DNA of 64,000 bases, taken from the NCBI GenBank assembly GCA_963682175.1, contig OY821770.1, forward strand, positions 11,624,501 to 11,688,500. The letters run 5' to 3'. This document shows positions 33,518 through 45,102 of the stretch, piece by piece (within the stretch, counting starts at the first letter, position 1; every line of letters begins with the position of its first letter). Made by a program: the position numbers and the translations under genes. Origin of the DNA: Triglochin maritima. Taxonomy: Eukaryota > Streptophyta > Magnoliopsida > Alismatales > Juncaginaceae. The notes beneath the pieces are model-generated. The model did not search any database. It was not told the DNA's origin and was given only the letters and a program-made list of their open reading frames with translations.

Positions 33518-34548
33518 CCGAATAAACACAACTTAAACCGAACAGATTGACACCTTAAACCGAACAGTTAAACAACTTAAACCGAACTGTCACACAACTT
33601 AAACCGAATAGATGCACGCCGAAACTGAAACCGAACAGACACAACTTAAACCGAATAGATGCACGCCGAAACTGAAACCGAACAGACACAACTTAAACCG
33701 AATAGATTGACACCTTAAACCGAACAGTCAAACAACTTAAACCGAACAGATCCACAACTTAAACCGAACAGTCACACAGCTTAAACCAAACAGATGCACA
33801 TCTTAAACAGAACAGTCACACATCTTAAACCAAATAGATGCACACCATAAACCGAACAGACACGTAAATTAAACCGAACAGACACACAACTTAAACCGAA
33901 CATATCCACAACTTAAACTGAACTGTCACACAACTTAAACCGAACAGATGTACACCTTAAACAGAACAGTCACATATCTTAAACCGAACAGATGCACACA
34001 ATAAACCGAACAGACACACAACTTAAACCGAACAGACACACAACTTAAACTGAACAGATCCACAACTTAAACCGAACTGTCACACAACTTAAACCGAACA
34101 GAGGCACATCTTAAACCGAACAGATGCACACCATAAACCGAACAGACACACAACTTAAACTGAACAGACACACAACTTAAACCGAACTGACACACAACTT
34201 AAACCGAAAAGACACACAACTTAAACCGAACTGACACACAACATAAAACGAACAGTCACACAACTTAAACCGAACAGATGCACAACTTAAAACGAACAGA
34301 TTGACACCTTAAACCGAACAGTCAAATAACTTAAACCGAACAGATCCACAACTTAAACCGAACAGTCACACAACTTAAACCGAACAGATGCACACCTTAA
34401 ACAGAACAATCACACATCTTAAACCAAACAGATGCACACCATAAACCGAACAGACACAGAATTTAAACCGAACAGATCCACAAAGTAAAACCGAACAATC
34501 ACACAACTTAAACCGAACAAGGACACAGTTTAATCTGAACTGAACGTG
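33518..34548. repeat. 22-bp minisatellite array 2, inverted, between the convergent genes
   Basis: About 47 tandem copies of a unit close to ACACACAACTTAAACCGAACAG, the reverse complement of array 1 with one consistent difference (AAACC against AATCC). It fills the whole gap between the PMD stop and the 3' end of the transposase. Confidence 0.97.
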
Positions 34549-34634
34549 TATAACAACCATTTACAGAGCCAAACAGATCAACAATTAGAAGTTTCTTGGT
34601 TTTACAAGAACTGAAAATAACAAGAAATATTAAA

Positions 34635-37308
34635 TTAAGGAGGAAGTTCCTCGTAATACAAATTCATGTCCCAATCAGAGAAATTAGGATCCCCGGGTTT
34701 TGGTGCGACTTCGTGAAGCGACGATGTAACCTTCATCTTGAACTTTCTCTTCTCTTGTTGGGCGTGCCTTTTATGGCTTGTTTTAATTATCTTCTCAGCT
34801 AAAGACCCTCGACGTCTAGTCAGCGGTCTTCCTATACGTCTGACCTTATCTGGATTAAGAACCGATGTACCCGCAGACTCAGGTTCATCAAGTCGAACCA
34901 AGAACTGGGTAATGTGCATACGTGCCTTAAGCATTTCAATACACTTCACGGCCTCAATATACCTTTCGTGGGAAATGAAGGCTTCCTGTGTGTTCCAAAC
35001 GGCACGACCCATGATGTCGTCATGACGAAACACATCCTTCTCCCTTACGCCATCGCCTGGGTACATCTTATCTTGATAGCTCCTTCGAATATCCTTCCAC
35101 CATCGATTAACGATGTAAGAGTCTGAGAGCAATGCATTAAAATTTTAGCATCCAAGTACAACAAAAACGTGGCAGCATAGAAGACCAACGTGCTGAAACA
35201 TTCTACAATCATATGTGAAGTTCATGGATATGTTTTGTACTAGGAAACATTTCGATAGTAGCTGCTCACCAGCCAAAACACGTTCAGATACCTTGTAATG
35301 AAATGTGTCATTCGTATTGAACTCCTCCGTTATATCACAGTATATCATCTTCCCAATTTCTAACTGCACTTTCTTGAAGACCCCTACCGTATACAATTCG
35401 CTCATCTGTCTCTCGAATGGATAAATTGAAACCAACTGAGGTCTCTTATGAAGACAATCAAAATTTGATTGAGCTTCCTTCTCGTACTTATGGTGGAGCG
35501 CAAGTTCGTATTGTTGAACAAACTGCTTAAGGATGGTCTTCGAAGTAAGATACTTGTTGAAAAAGGCGTTCATACTCTCGCTTCTCTGAGTAGATGTCAT
35601 TCCCACGAAAAAAATATCACCAACAAATGCAGGTATCTACGACTCTCGGATTGCATAAATCGATTTGAGCCAGTTATGGTTCTGCAGGTCAAAATCAAGA
35701 AGGAAACCCTGCCAATTACGATCAAATTCTGTTGGGGTTTTGGAATCATATACAATCAATTTCAGATCAAATAACATGTGCTTCCGATACTGCGTCGGCA
35801 ACTTCACGGGAACTTTGTTCATTATGTGCCATATACAAAATTTGTGTCTTGAATCTGGGAAGACATTCCTTACAGCAGCAGTAATGTTACCACATTGTTC
35901 TGTTATTATGGTTGGGGGGTTATGTCTGCATAACGGGGGCTATTTAAAAGGAGTGAGTCATATATTGAAAGGTACAAAAGCCTACTTTGAAAACTTTAAC
36001 AGAACAGACACACAACATATTCCGAACAGACAGACAGCTTATTCCGAACAGACAGACAACTTAATCCGAACAGACATACAACTTAAACCGAACGGATTCA
36101 CACCTTAAACCGAACAGTCACACAACTTAAACCGAACAATCACACAGGTTTCAAACCGAACAATCACACAACTTAAACCGAACAGGTCCACACCATAAAC
36201 CGAAAAGGCACAAAACTTAAACCGAACGAATCCAAATCTTAAACCGAACAGTCACATCACTTAAACCGAACAGTTCCACCACTTATACCGAACTCATACA
36301 CACCTTAAACTGAACAGTCACAGACCTTTAACTGGACATAGTCACACCTTACCGTTCATGCACGACAACCATGTTTGGAACAATCATATGTAATTTTCAG
36401 TGGTCTCCCAAGACAGCAAAGCGCAACCGAGCAAAACTGACTCGAAATGGTGATTAACTCCTACAAATGGGGCAAAGGGCATGTCGTATTTGTTTGTAAT
36501 GTAGGTGGTGTCGAAACATATTACGTCTCCAAAGTATGAATATGCAGCTCTAGAACGACAGTCAGCCCAAAACACGTTCCGTAGTCTTCCTTCGTCATCC
36601 ATATCCATTACATAGAAAAACATGGAATCAATCTTCTGCATCCTAATAAAATAGTTCTGAAGAACTTGTGCATCACCAGGTCCCATCTTTAAATTTCTGA
36701 CTTCGTTTACAACATTCCTGCACACAGAAACCACTAAGACCAGGCGCAAAATGTTGAACTTCAATTATGTTAGGCAGAAAGAACACAAACCTTAAATCCC
36801 TTTCGTTGAAAGTCAATTGGTCATGACCTCCAGCCTCGACCACAAAAGATTGCATGGTCTTAGCAGCCGATATCCCAGCAGTATCATTGCACGATATGCG
36901 TGCTTTGGCGGCCTCACGGACGGTTTGTTTTTGTCTGAGAAAACACATTTGCTCCTGTTCAAGCATGACGTGGTTATGTTTAAGACTCACAAAGTTAATG
37001 TAGTAACCCCTTGCTGGGTTTCCAGAGACCCTTATTCGAGTAGTGCATTGGACTCTACTGGATAACCTAGGCTTCAATTTCTCTTGCCCTTGGTTTGTTG
37101 GTGTTGTGCCCTCCTTGGAGCAAGTCAGCGTGACCCGTATAACAACACCACGATCGTAATGAGATTGCCTTGTCTTAATACCAAAACCACAAGAATCGTC
37201 ATAGGCCACGTAAAATGTTTTGGCTTCTTCGAAAGAAGGAAAATACATCTCCTTCTTAGGAATGTTTGCCGGTTGCTCCACTTGGGAAGACACATTAACG
37301 ATTTCCAT
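34635..37308 (-). pseudogene. FAR1/FHY3-related MULE transposase of MULE-3
   Basis: Exons are about 37308-36791, 36717-36348 and 35939-34635. The intron 36718-36790 is 73 bp; the intron 35940-36347 is 408 bp and nearly all minisatellite. Domains: the FAR1 DNA-binding region (FPSFEEAKTFYVAYDDSCGFG, with conserved Cys and His further on), the transposase core with FGDVICFDTTYITNKYDMPF (a catalytic Asp), then FPDSRHKFCIWHIMNKVP, MTSTQRSESMNAFFNKY, and a SWIM-like CRMFQHVGLLCCHVF. The C-terminus includes SDSYIVNRWWKDIRR. Breaks: a TGA in place of Trp near 36384, a TAG at about 35637 and a frameshift near 35130. Domesticated relatives are light-signalling factors, but the context here is a transposon. 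Confidence 0.88.
35995..36342. repeat. 22-bp minisatellite array 3, in the transposase intron
   Basis: About 16 copies in the orientation of array 2, so sense to the transposase gene. Relative to transcription, the unit therefore has the same orientation in the introns of both MULE-3 genes. Confidence 0.96.
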
Positions 37309-37700
37309 TGGAGTACAGAGGAAGGACCACAGAAGAGAAGGGAAGAAAAAGGAAGACGCATCTTGAGATGAATAAAAAATCTTCTGCTGTGTAGGAGTGC
37401 CAAAATGATGAAGGAAGTGAGTGATTTGAGACGCATTAATGAGGGATGGATGGAGGGATGAAGAGATGAAGACATTTGTACGGATAACCAAATAATTGAG
37501 GAATAAAATAAAAAAAGAAACTATTTTCTCTGCTGACATGGAGAGTGTCAACTAAGCCGCGTCCCTCAAGGAGTATCCTAAAGAGCGATCATCTATCATT
37601 TTCCGTTAACAAACGACGTAGTAGCAGGGGCCTGATAAAATAGAACCTAACAAAAGAATATGCCCATAAGCTCATAACTCACACTGGGTTGGTATCCGGT

Positions 37701-39232
37701 ATCATGCATCTTTCAATCAGAAACCAAAACCAAAAATCTAAGTGGAGTTAAATAAAAAATCAAAACCTTCATCTTTGATAAGAGGATAATAATATTAAAT
37801 ATATATGAGTATGCTAACTCCAATTTCTTTTTCAAAAGTATTTACAGCTAAGTACTACAAATTGTTCATATATTAATTTAAGGACTTTTCTCAATAAAGT
37901 TGTGTAACATCAGCAGAAACACAGAGGCTCATAGCTCATAGCATCACAAAAATTATAGTTTATTCGTTACAAGTTTACGACAGTCCTTGATTAGAAAACG
38001 CAACCATATGCTGTTTCATTTTCCTTGGCATGATTCAAAAAAGGAATCACTTCATACTAACCTTTTCATTAATTTATATTTGTCATCACATTCTGATCCA
38101 TCTCTTTACACCAGAAACAATATATTCTTTTGATGATAAATTCAACCCAAAGAAGCATATTTTATACACAAGACCTGCATGACTGCTCTACTTATGTCAC
38201 ATAATAATATTATCTTCCACAAAGTCCCTAAGCCTCCTCTTTACCCTGTTCATGCACATTAGGTAAGCCATGATGATGCATTGGTCAAATCAGAATCAAG
38301 TATGGTTATTCACATGGCATTAGAGGGAATATATAGTAACAACCACATTGCTTAATAAATGTAGATCAAGGGATTGGCTTAAGGAGTTCAGAAGTAGTTA
38401 ATGGCAAGTAGTGTTGTTATTTAACATGGATACTTAAGTAGCTAGAATAATGCTCTTCAATTGTGGCGGAATATCAGAAATACCTTCACCTTTTTGTTAT
38501 TCGAAATACTATCAAAATTGATTATCTTTCGGTTGTACTTTTTTTTCACTCTTTCACTTCTAAAGATATTAGGAAACTTGACTAAATACAATAACTTTCT
38601 CGCATCACCCATCAACATTTGGATTTTCTTGCTTTCCGTATCAGGTTAATTGACAAAATTAGGGTTACAAATTGAATCAGTGGAGATAATGCAGATTTAA
38701 GGAAAACAAATTAAAAGATATGGTTACAAATTCAAATTTATAGGTGTTACATTTATAACAACAAACCAAAGGATGTAATTGATATTTTTGACACTTAAAT
38801 AAAGATACTGATGTTAAATGTCCATAGTCTAGTTTATATCACCTGGTTTGACCACCTACCATTGAATTGCCATGTTCAGTTGGGGTCGGTTGGAAAACCG
38901 TTGGAAGCCCTAGTTGTTAGTTGAGAGCCATGTTAGGCTTGCCACGTGGTAATAAGTAACATGTGGACTGACGGCGGAAGTCATGAAATTATTTTTCTGT
39001 TTGGTCCAAGATCAGGAAATAATCATGGTTTATATGTTGTTTAAGTTGTCATGGAGCATGTTTTGTTGTTAGAGTTTGCAGGTCAAATTTGTTTGTTTAG
39101 TGGGTAATATTGCTTGAGATTTTACAATGAGGTGTTAACGTGGTTAACACTTCCTCTTGGAACTGAGACTGAAGTTCAAGTCTTGATGGTATCTTTTATG
39201 TGTATAATAAAGTAGATAATGGAGGAGTGCCA
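37701..39232. other. No gene recognised
   Basis: AT-rich DNA between MULE-3 and the copia element. I saw no conserved domain, tRNA or element end. A GC-richer patch at about 38830-39010 resembles the TIR style of MULEs but has no partner. Confidence 0.5.
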
Positions 39233-39987
39233 TGTTAGAAATTGATTTAAATTTGTTTAGGCAGAAACAGGCAAAAACGGTCGACTGTACGACCGGTGGA
39301 GGAGCACGGTCGACCGAATTTCTCAGGAACTTTCAGAGGTGAAAAACGGTCGACCGATATTGGACACCGGTCCTGTTAATAGTTTCGGTCCTGTTAATAG
39401 TTTCGGTCATCGAAATTTTCAGGTACTTTCGAAATTGAAGAATGGTTGACCGGTGTTGGACACCGGTTGACCAAAATTAACAGGAATCATTCCTGTTAAT
39501 AGTTTCGGTCGACCGTTTGAGAAGTTCGGTCGACCATTACCCACGTTTCCTGTACGGTTTTGAGTCAGTCGGGTATTTAAGGGTTTTCCACCATTTTCTT
39601 GTAAACAACACATCATTATTATTTCCTTTTGAGAGATTATAGTTAAAAAGAGTTCTTGAGAGCTTTGGATGACACATTGCCTCCAAACCCTTGTAATCTT
39701 GGTTGCTACTCTTGTTGGAGAAGTGGAAGAAGGAAAAGAAACCTGCGAAAGACCTCCCGAAGGACGGAGGCACGTTACCGAACCTTATGAATCGCGTGTG
39801 TCGTGGTTGTTTCAGTTGTGTGTGTGTTTGTCTATTGCTTGTTTCTTTCATCTTGTGTGTGTTTTATTGCTTTTAAGTTTGGGAGATAGAGAAAATTTGT
39901 TTAATTCCGAAAATCAATATTCTTGTGATCCACTGATGCATTTTGATCCTTCATTTCATAGTAGCATTGTTAGATTCTCTTCCAACA
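39233..39987 (+). repeat. Copia 5' LTR
   Basis: TG...CA ends, with a TATA-like TATTTAAG near 39575. GGTCGACCG palindromes and diverged copies lie at 39275-39540, including TTGGACACCGGT and TTAATAGTTTCGGTC segments also seen in the right LTR. Confidence 0.9.
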
Positions 39988-39989
39988 GC

Positions 39990-40001
39990 GGGTACCAGAG
40001 C
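39990..40001 (+). other. Copia primer binding site
   Basis: GGGTACCAGAGC, two bases past the LTR, close to the usual initiator-Met site TGGTATCAGAGC. Confidence 0.75.
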
Positions 40002-40018
40002 TTTCGTTGCTGCTAGAG

Positions 40019-40884
40019 ATGTTGGAGGACGAAAGGAACTTCCGTGTGCAGAAATTCACCGGAAAAGACAACTTTTCCACCTGGCGAAGGAGGGTCTGTG
40101 CGTTGCTGTCTCAAACGGACGGACTGCTGAACACGTTGGACGGTGAGGAGAAGAAGTCATTGAAGATGACCGATGTGAAGTGGGAGATGTTGAATCTCCA
40201 GCCAGTTAGGATCATTGAATTGTGTCTTACGGATGATCTTCTTTTCGAGGAATCAGCGGCGACAACGGTACAATATTGGAAACTTCTCAATGACAGGTTT
40301 ATAAGGAAAAGCCTAAGCAACAAGTTGAACCTGAAGTGTCGTCTGTACACGCTTTGGATGAAGGAGAACACATCGTTTGTTGATCACCTATCGATGTTCA
40401 ACAAGCTTATCATAAATTTGACTTAGCTAGATGTCAAATTGGAAGATGAAGGTGAAGACAAAGCAATGTTGTTGTTAACATCTCTGCCGGACTCGTTTGA
40501 GAGTTTGGTGAACACAATCATATATGGGATGATTCGTTGATGTTAGAAGAGGTCAAAGGCTCGTTAATCTCTTTTGATGCAAGGAAGAATCTAGGTAGTA
40601 GCTCTTCCGATGAGGGTGAAGGATTGATCATCTCACCGAATGGAAGGGAAATGACGAGTAACAAAGGAAGTGGAAACAATAGGGGCAGGTCTAAATCAAA
40701 GGGGAGATCCTTTGAATGTTTCTTCTACAAGAAGATGGGTCACATGAAACGTGACTGTAGAGCCTTCAAGGAGGCACAACAGAAGGGGAAAGGCAAATCT
40801 AATGGTTTTGATTCTGCCAGCATAACGGAGGAAAGAGATGAAGCGAACGTCCCATCAGTTTGCGCCATAGGTATTGACAATCTT
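40019..40884 (+). pseudogene. Copia gag
   Basis: Starts at the ATG at 40019 (MLEDERNFRVQKFTGKDNFS). It has a typical copia gag body, WKLLNDRFIRKSLSNKLNLK, followed by LTSLPDSFESLV, then a basic linker and a zinc knuckle, CFFYKKMGHMKRDC. The second Cys of the CCHC knuckle is Tyr here. There is a TAG at about 40424 and a frameshift near 40530. Gag forms the virus-like particle in which reverse transcription occurs; this copy cannot make a whole one. Confidence 0.88.
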
Positions 40885-40887
40885 TAA

Positions 40888-43540
40888 ATGGATGGATTTT
40901 GGATACAAGAGTATCATATCACATGTGCCCGGTTAGAGAATGGTTTACCTCTTATGAACCACTAAAAGGAGGTTATGGGCAACGATGCACCATGCACTAC
41001 CGTTAGAATCGGTTCCATATAGTTTAAGATGTTCGATGGGTGCATTCGAACATTGACGGGAGTGCGTCATGTTCGAGAGTTGAAGCAGAACCTAATATCT
41101 TTAGGAGTGTTGGATTCGTTCGGGTGGAGATGGTCTTGTGGGGACAGAAAGGTGAAGGTCACTCATTGAGCGATGACAGTGATAAAGGGAACCAAAGTGA
41201 GCAACTTGTATTGAATGCAGGAAAATGCAGTGGCAGGAAAGGGTGTAAACAAGTGTTGCACAAATCGACGAAGACAACACCATACTATGGCATATGAGGC
41301 TTGGTCATATGTCGGAAAAAGGGTTTGTGTGAATTACATAAACAATGCCTGGTGAAGGGTGGTAAGAGTTGCAAATTTAATTTTTGCAAATATTGTGTCT
41401 TCGGGAAACAACATAAGATTCGGTTCAAGACGACTATCCACAAGACGAGAAGCATATTGGAGTATGTGCACTCAGACGTCTGAGGACCGACACCAGTTCG
41501 GTCAAAAGGTGGAGCCAAATATTCTGTCACACTCATCGACGACTTCTCAAGGAAGGTATGGGTTTACTTTTTGAAAAATAAATATGATGTGTTTGGGAAG
41601 TTTAAAGCATGGAAGGTTGAGGTAGAGAAAAGTACAAGAGAATATGTTAAGTACTTGAGGACAGATAATGAAGGTGAATACACCTCAAAGGAGTTCACTA
41701 GTTTTTGTGACAAAGAAGGCATCATGGGGCATCACACTACACCATGAAGTCCAGAATAGAACGGGGTAGTTGAAAGGATGAACATGACTCTGTGTGAAAT
41801 GGCTAAAAGCATGAGGCTACATGTGAATATGTCCAAGGATTTCTGGGCTGAGGCATTTGATTTTTCTTGTTATCTGGTAAATGTCTCACTGTCATCGGCA
41901 CTTGAATTGAAGACACCTCCTGAAGAGTGGATGGGTGAGTCATATGATTATTCAAGGTTGAGAATATTTGGATGCAAAGCTTATGCATTGGTTGATGAGA
42001 CACAACGTTCGAAACTGGATTCAAAATTGAAGGAATGCATTTTCTTTGGTTACGACAAGCCTGTTAAAGGATATAAGCTTTGGGATCCAATGGACAAGAA
42101 TGTGCTCTTGCGGAGTAATATAGTCTTTGATGAGACAAGTTTACTCAAGGGCCTTGAGAAGAAAGAGCAGCAAGAGAGTTCCATGTAGGGGGACAAAACT
42201 GAAGTAAGGGTCACAACTTCAGATGGTGAATCAAATAGAGAAGTTCAATAGAAAAGAATTGACTCTCGAGTATTGCTCAGGGAAGACAAATGAGGATCAC
42301 TAGGGCACCGTAGAGGTATGGTCATGATGACGCTAGCATTGCGTTTGCACTTGTAACTGAATGTGGGGACTCTTCCACATTCAATGAAGCCGTTGAGCAG
42401 AAGGACAAGAACAAGTGGATGATGTCATGACCGAAGAGATGAAGTTTCCTCATAAGAATCGGATTTGGGAGTTAACGGGGATTCCAAAAGGAAAGCGCGT
42501 GATGGGGTGCAAATAGATCACTAGGAAGAAAGAAGGGTCAACTCTGAATGAGTTAAAATACAAGGCTAGGCTGGTGGCAAAATGATATGCTCAGAAGGAA
42601 GATGTCGATTACAACAAGATCTTCTCACCTGTTGTAAAACATACCTCTATTAGAGTGTTGTTATCCATGATGGCAATGAATGACATGGAACTGGAGCAAA
42701 TGGATGTGACGACGACATTTCTTCACGGGCAGATAGAGGAGGAGATCTATATGAAGCTGCCGGATGGGTCCATTACACAAGGCAAAGAAAGTCAAGTATG
42801 CAAGTTGAAAAAGTCTCTCTACGGGCTAAAGCAGTCACCGAGGCAGCGGTACAAAAGGTTTGATACATTTATGTTAAATAATGGTTTTGTACGTTGCGAC
42901 TATGATAGATGTGTTTACTTGTGGAGTCTCAAAGACGGGTCGTATGTATTCTTACTCTTGTATGTTGATCGCAGCAAAGGAGATGAAGAATATAGAAGAT
43001 CTCAAACAGAAATTGCAGGGTGAGTTTGAGATGAAAGACCTTTGGAGTGCGAAGAAAATTCTCGAAATGGAGATCACGAGGGATACCAAAAGAAGTGAAA
43101 TTTTGCTCACTCAAAGGAGTTAGATCTAGAAAATTCTCAAAAGGTACAATCTCGAGAATGCCTAGCAAGTTGCCACATCGATAAGTGCTCACTTCAATCT
43201 CTCCATGAAGTGCACCCCTCTACTGAAAAAGAAATGAGAGATATTGATAGAGTTCCGTATGCTAGTGCAGTTGGGTCTGTTATGTATGCTATGATCTGCA
43301 CTAGGCCAGACATTTCACACGCAGTTAGCCTTGTGAGTCGTTATATGACTTACCCAGGAAAGGAGCACTGGGAAGAGTTGAAGTGGTTGTTGAGGTACCT
43401 GAAGAGAACCATTTATGTTAACTTGTAATACATCAGTTATGGAGCAAAAGGATGGTGGAGGGGTACGTGGATTCAGATTATGCTGGTGATCTGGATAAAC
43501 GGATTTCAACAACAAGATATGTGTTCACTCTAGGTTGAGG
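40888..43540 (+). pseudogene. Copia pol (protease, integrase, reverse transcriptase, RNase H)
   Basis: The protease active site reads WILDTRVSYHM near 40897, where D-T/S-G-A is expected, so it is inactive. GAG-pre-integrase (LWHMRLGHMSEKGL) and the integrase zinc and catalytic region follow: CKYCVFGKQ, HSDV with a TGA in place of Trp at 41481, RTDNEGEY, and NGVVERMN. Reverse transcriptase has MDVTTTFLHGQIEEEIY and LYGLKQSPRQR. Its catalytic YVDD is cut: the frame reads LLYVD and shifts at about 42965. RNase H remains as YASAVGSVMYAMICTRPD and YVDSDYAGDLDKR. Several other stops occur between 42180 and 42600. Confidence 0.92.
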
Positions 43541-43554
43541 ACCAGTAATAAAAG

Positions 43555-43837
43555 GGAATATACTTCGGATATTGGGGGTATATATGTCGGTTATACGGCT
43601 CCCCTGACCCGACGTCTATATTTGTGTCGTATATACCTAGACGTCGGTAACTTAAAACCTGACGTCTACACCTAAAGCATAGACGCTGGTCACCACAAAC
43701 AACTGACGTCTATACCTAAAGACTAGATGTCGATTGTACCTAACAGTCGACATCTATTCTTTTTTTGAAGGGGATAGACGTCGGCTACTAGATACAACTG
43801 ATGCCTATACCTTTACCCAAAAAAATACAAAGCAATC
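43555..43837. mobile_element. CACTA subterminal-repeat fragment inside the copia element
   Basis: At least six copies of AGACGTCGG or GACGTCTA-like motifs in both orientations, just after the copia RNase H and before the partial right LTR. The same motif family fills 58025-58390, where a CACTA end is visible. No CACTA terminus is seen here, so it is a fragment. Confidence 0.65.
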
Positions 43838-44466
43838 ATAACAGGTCGACCGTTTGAGAATACAACCGTTTGAGAAAACTAGGTCGACCGGAAAGTGATT
43901 GTGAGATGAAGATAACAGTGGAGCGATCGACCGGTGTTGGACACCGGTCGACAGAAATTAACAGAAATTGTTACTGTTAACCGTTTCGGTAGACCGTTTG
44001 AGAAGTCCAGTCGACCGTTGCCCACGTTTCTTGTACGGATTTGAGTCGGTTATTTAAGGAGTTTTCACCAATTTCTTGTACATAACACATCATTATTATT
44101 TCATTTTGAGATATTAGGGTTAGAGAGAGTTCTTGAGAGCTTTGGAGGACACATTGCCTCCAAACCCTTGTAATATTGGTTGTTTCTCTTGTTGGAGAAG
44201 TGGAAGAGGGAAAGGAAACCCGCGGAAGACCCCCAAGGACGTAGGCACGTAGCCAACCCTTGTAAATCACGTGTGTCGTGGTTGTTTCAGGTGTGTGTGT
44301 GTGTGTTTGTCTATTGTTTGTTTCTTTCATCTTGTTTGTGTTTTGTTGTTTTTAAATTTGGGAGAGAGAGAAGTTTTGTTTAATTATGCAAAATCAATAT
44401 TCTTGTGATCCGCTTGTGCGTTTTATTCCTCGTTTCGTAGTAACATTGTTAGATTCTCTCCTAACA
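43838..44466 (+). repeat. Copia 3' LTR, 5'-truncated
   Basis: Matches the later part of 39233-39987, from the GGTCGACCG region through the TATA-like TTATTTAAGG (about 44050) to the TCTCTCCTAACA end. The first part of the LTR is missing. Divergence from the left LTR is clearly visible, so the insertion is old. Confidence 0.85.
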
Positions 44467-45102
44467 AGCCTTATATCATATTGATCCGTGGATTCGATGC
44501 CTTGGATTTTGTTTGGATGGAAGAAATGAGTTCAGGTGCTTCAATATCACGACGAAATATAAGTCATACCTAAGAATTATTAAGAGGTTCTAGAAAAAAA
44601 GTCTCCATCTAATCATTGGGCATTAGCCATTCAATGGAAAATTCATGATTAAGTGAAAGTTTTATCTAATACATTATGCGTCCATTTGGATATATAAAGT
44701 AACTTCTCAAATTTATCTTATCATTCCTTTGGTTTAAAGTTGGAATCGATTTGGAAATAATTTCAAGGGAAGTCATAGGTTTTCTTTTCTTTAATGTTAA
44801 CTTGAGCAATAATTTTTTTGCATCAGAATGTGTAATTTGAAGAAAAGTGGTATTTTATAGAAAAACAATAATGGCATTTATTAGAAAAAATAACCAAAAA
44901 AGGATAATATAAACCCCTAAAATTATAATTAATCTCCCATTTTAACCCAATAAATTTTCATTTTCCAAATTGCTTCCCATTCTTTGTACATTCGTCTCAC
45001 TTCATCATTCATATATCTCTTTGAACCACTTGGGGAGAGATACAGGCCATGGAACTCATGGGAATAATAACAACATGATGACAGCGGGTTTGGCACACCT
45101 AC
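44467..45102. other. Unassigned segment with a short unknown frame
   Basis: On the minus strand 45095-44929 reads GVPNPLSSCCYYSHEFHGLY and on to a highly charged helix-like end. I do not recognise it. The solo LTR interrupts the same segment at 45102. It may be a gene remnant or chance. Confidence 0.3.

Larger units (their letters stand above)
30890..37700 (-). mobile_element. MULE-3: FAR1/FHY3-type Mutator-like element carrying a plant-mobile-domain gene
   Basis: Two convergent genes, a FAR1-related transposase (minus, 34635-37308) and a plant-mobile-domain gene (plus, 31320-33517), share a 22-bp minisatellite found nowhere else in the window. That supports one element. The outer limits are tentative: sequences near 30935-30995 and 37600-37680 are inverted and partly alike around GTTAAC, but no 9-bp duplication was recognised. 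Confidence 0.6.
39233..44466 (+). mobile_element. Tork-type Ty1-copia LTR retrotransposon
   Basis: About 5.2 kb, plus strand. The left LTR (39233-39987) starts TGTTAGAAATTG. The Met-tRNA primer site, gag and pol follow in the copia order protease, integrase, reverse transcriptase, RNase H. The right LTR is partial (about 43838-44466); its first part and the purine tract are missing where a CACTA-like fragment sits. No target duplication matches (TGCCA on the left, AGCCT on the right), consistent with the damaged right side. The coding region has many stops and frameshifts. Confidence 0.9.

Noticed and set aside
32090..34548. Regular 22-bp repeats considered as a CRISPR-like array
   Set aside because: The units are contiguous with no unique spacers and the genome is a plant. 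They are a minisatellite.
31320..37308. FAR1-type gene considered as a domesticated host light-signalling factor
   Set aside because: It has stops, a frameshift and a minisatellite-filled intron, and it faces a PMD gene that shares the same minisatellite; a transposon origin fits better.
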